Shown here one piece after another: positions 62,452-64,000 of a stretch of 64,000 nucleotides of DNA (position 1 is the first letter of the stretch; each line of letters starts with the position of its first letter). The position numbers and the translations under genes were made by a program. Origin of the DNA: Sulfidibacterium sp964549335 (lineage in GTDB: Bacteria; Bacteroidota; Bacteroidia; Bacteroidales; F082); assembly GCA_964549335.1 (NCBI GenBank), contig CAZJUQ010000005.1:62001-126000 (forward strand). Reading direction: 5' to 3'. The notes under the pieces were generated by a model. It ran no database searches and was not told the DNA's origin. It worked only from the letters and a program-made list of their open reading frames with translations.

Positions 62452-63885
62452 TTAATTACTTTTATCGGTTGTACCCGATATGTCGGCGGTTTTGTAAATT
62501 TCAAGCAATTCCAAATATCTGTTATCAATTAAAAATTCCGGTATATACTCTTCAAGTTCCCACCGGCTGTTATAATCCGTTTTCAATCCCTCTTCTATGT
62601 AAAAAAAGGCTTCTTCCACTTTTCCCGCATTGAAAAGATATCCTCCGAGCCTGAAAAATATCACTGCCACACCCGGATTGTGCGAAATGCTCTCTTTGAG
62701 TATCTCCACCGCCTTTTCAAAATCGCCTTGAATGGCAAAAGCCAACGAATAGTTCATCCAGGCGGGCACCATGGTTTTCTCCTTTTCTATTACCATTTTC
62801 AAATACTTTACCGACCCGGAATAATTTCCCGAACTCAAAAGCGAAATACCGAGTTCGTAAGCTATGTCGGTATTTCCGGGCGAAAGCGAAAGGGCTTTTT
62901 CATAATACTTTACAGCGGCGAGCGGCGATTCTATTCTGGCAAAAATCCTTCCCACTCCAAACCATGCATCATAAAAATTGGAGTCAAGGTCAAGAGCGTT
63001 ATTGTAATAGGACAGGGCTTCAGTGTTTTCGCCGATATTTTCGTAACATTCGGCAATATAGCTGTAGGTAACGGCGTCGGGTTCCTCGTATTCGAAAGTC
63101 TGCTTATAATATTTTATGGCTTTACGGAAATGGTTTAATTGTGAATAGGCATTTCCTATGTTAAAATATGCCGACGGCATTTTTTCGTCAATGGCAAGGG
63201 CAAATTCGTAGCTTTCAATGGCTTTTTCGTAAAGTTCCAAATTACTGTAAAACAATCCCAAATTAAACCATGCGTATTTATTGTAAGGATGATTATCCAA
63301 AAATTTATCGAAAAATGTTATTGCCTCTTCATTCAGTTCCGTAATTTCGAAAAAGAATGAAACCTCTTGCATTATGTCTTCCGAGTCGGGTTTTAGCGAA
63401 AGTGCGGCTTCCAAATGTTTCAGAGCATTTTTATAATCGTCAAGATTTTCGTATTCCATAGCAATACTCGTATGAATTTCGGCCGGGTGTTCGGTAAATT
63501 CGAGAATACGCTTGTAAATTTGTATCGATTTTTCGTAATGGTCTAACATGCTGTATATTTCAGCCTTTCCCAACATGTACTCCTCTTCACCGAAATCGTC
63601 AATACTTTCCAAAACGGTTAATGCTTCGTCGAGCTTATTTTGCATAGCGAGAAGGTGGGATTTTCGCAATAAAAGAGCAGTGCTTGAAAAATGAACCTGT
63701 TCGGCATACTTCAATGCTTCCCAAGCTTTATCAATAAAAAAATCGTCGGAATAATAATCTATAAGGAGGCTCCATTCGTCAACGTCAAAAAAAAACGGCT
63801 CGCCTGTTTGCAAAGCATTTTCGTATTTTTCAAGCAATTCGTTCAATTCCTCGTCGTCTTCCCAATTCATATTGTCTCCCATCAT
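62452..63885 (-). CDS. Tetratricopeptide-repeat protein
   Basis: 477 residues without a signal peptide. About eleven TPR units follow from residue 35 on, for example AWFNLGLFYSNLELYEKAIESYEFALAID, repeated about every 34 residues with typical W/G/Y/A/P spacing. The N-terminus is very acidic (NWEDDEELNELLEKYENAL). It is a protein-protein interaction scaffold with an unknown partner. It starts the leftward gene run; the next gene begins 63 bases later. A TATATTTG (minus strand, 63913-63906) is just upstream, without a clear -33 partner. Confidence 0.9.
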   Translation of the reverse strand: MMGDNMNWEDDEELNELLEKYENALQTGEPFFFDVDEWSLLIDYYSDDFFIDKAWEALKYAEQVHFSSTALLLRKSHLLAMQNKLDEALTVLESIDDFGEEEYMLGKAEIYSMLDHYEKSIQIYKRILEFTEHPAEIHTSIAMEYENLDDYKNALKHLEAALSLKPDSEDIMQEVSFFFEITELNEEAITFFDKFLDNHPYNKYAWFNLGLFYSNLELYEKAIESYEFALAIDEKMPSAYFNIGNAYSQLNHFRKAIKYYKQTFEYEEPDAVTYSYIAECYENIGENTEALSYYNNALDLDSNFYDAWFGVGRIFARIESPLAAVKYYEKALSLSPGNTDIAYELGISLLSSGNYSGSVKYLKMVIEKEKTMVPAWMNYSLAFAIQGDFEKAVEILKESISHNPGVAVIFFRLGGYLFNAGKVEEAFFYIEEGLKTDYNSRWELEEYIPEFLIDNRYLELLEIYKTADISGTTDKSN

Positions 63886-63905
63886 ATGCTACTCTATCGT
63901 TTAGG

Positions 63906-63913
63906 CAAATATA
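63906..63913 (-). promoter_or_regulatory. Possible -7 element of the TPR gene
   Basis: CAAATATA here reads TATATTTG on the minus strand, 20 bases before the start codon at 63885. No TTG with suitable spacing is seen, so it is tentative. The remaining bases to the window end hold no gene. Confidence 0.35.
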
Positions 63914-64000
63914 AAAATATTTTTTACTGAAAACATTTTTGCAAAAGAACAACAAAATTGTATCGGAACGGAAAAAGTATCGAATAAAAGTGCAAAATTC

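Noticed and set aside
1..64000. Search for CRISPR arrays, insertion sequences, prophage and rRNA genes
   Set aside because: No regularly spaced direct repeats, transposase or integrase motifs, phage structural genes or rRNA sequences were recognised.

Overview
The window is a continuous piece of an AT-rich Bacteroidota chromosome, most likely from the Bacteroidales or a close relative. The evidence is a PorQ component of the type IX secretion system, a carboxypeptidase-regulatory-like TonB-dependent receptor, many lipoproteins with short Bacteroidota-style lipoboxes, DUF3108, DUF4251 and head-GIN families, a LytS/LytR pair beside a LiaF-like protein, a KamA-family radical SAM protein, and promoters built on the Bacteroidota -33 TTG / -7 TAnnTTTG pattern. 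I see no phage, transposon, integrase, CRISPR array or rRNA. There are four tRNA genes: Met(CAT), Lys(TTT), Leu(CAG) and Leu(GAG).

Layout. 1-10758: a cut-off secreted protein, a DUF3109 protein, tRNA-Met, a DUF3108 protein, an aminotransferase, a three-gene envelope-sensing operon (LiaF-like, LytS-type kinase, LytTR regulator), adenine deaminase and enolase. 11136-20003: a beta-helix lipoprotein, tRNA-Lys, a YciO-type protein, RarA, RsmE, a beta-CASP hydrolase, a long KamA-family protein and two tRNA-Leu genes. 20119-34705: a GH97 glycosidase, head-GIN lipoprotein, PorQ, RecN, ABC-F protein, 3-methyladenine glycosylase, HU, metallophosphoesterase, TlpA-type thioredoxin and an aconitase-family protein with fused subunits. 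34954-36810: a stand-alone ParE.

36913-42295 is the most interesting part: DUF4251 protein, TonB-dependent receptor, small lipoprotein, MbnP-like lipoprotein and MbnH-like di-heme lipoprotein, all on one strand. The receptor carries C187xxxM191 in its plug and H369xM371 in its barrel, the same pattern that binds copper in the OprC/NosA receptors. Together with the MbnP/MbnH pair this looks like a copper-acquisition system that crosses the outer membrane and hands copper to a periplasmic binding protein.

42463-51423 is a surface-glycan locus. A deacetylase-like protein, ATP-grasp protein, PHP protein and large transferase-like protein run forward. They converge on a three-gene nonulosonic-acid module (SpsF-like cytidylyltransferase, NeuB, KdsC-like HAD phosphatase), and a Wzx-type flippase follows. 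GpsA and a cold-shock protein come next.

52803-63885 is a long leftward run of housekeeping and less usual genes: ValS, LepB with an extra N-terminal membrane region, a lipoprotein, DapB, AroE, a DUF368 membrane protein, aldehyde dehydrogenase, a phosphosulfolactate-synthase homologue and a TPR protein. The window ends just upstream of the TPR gene.
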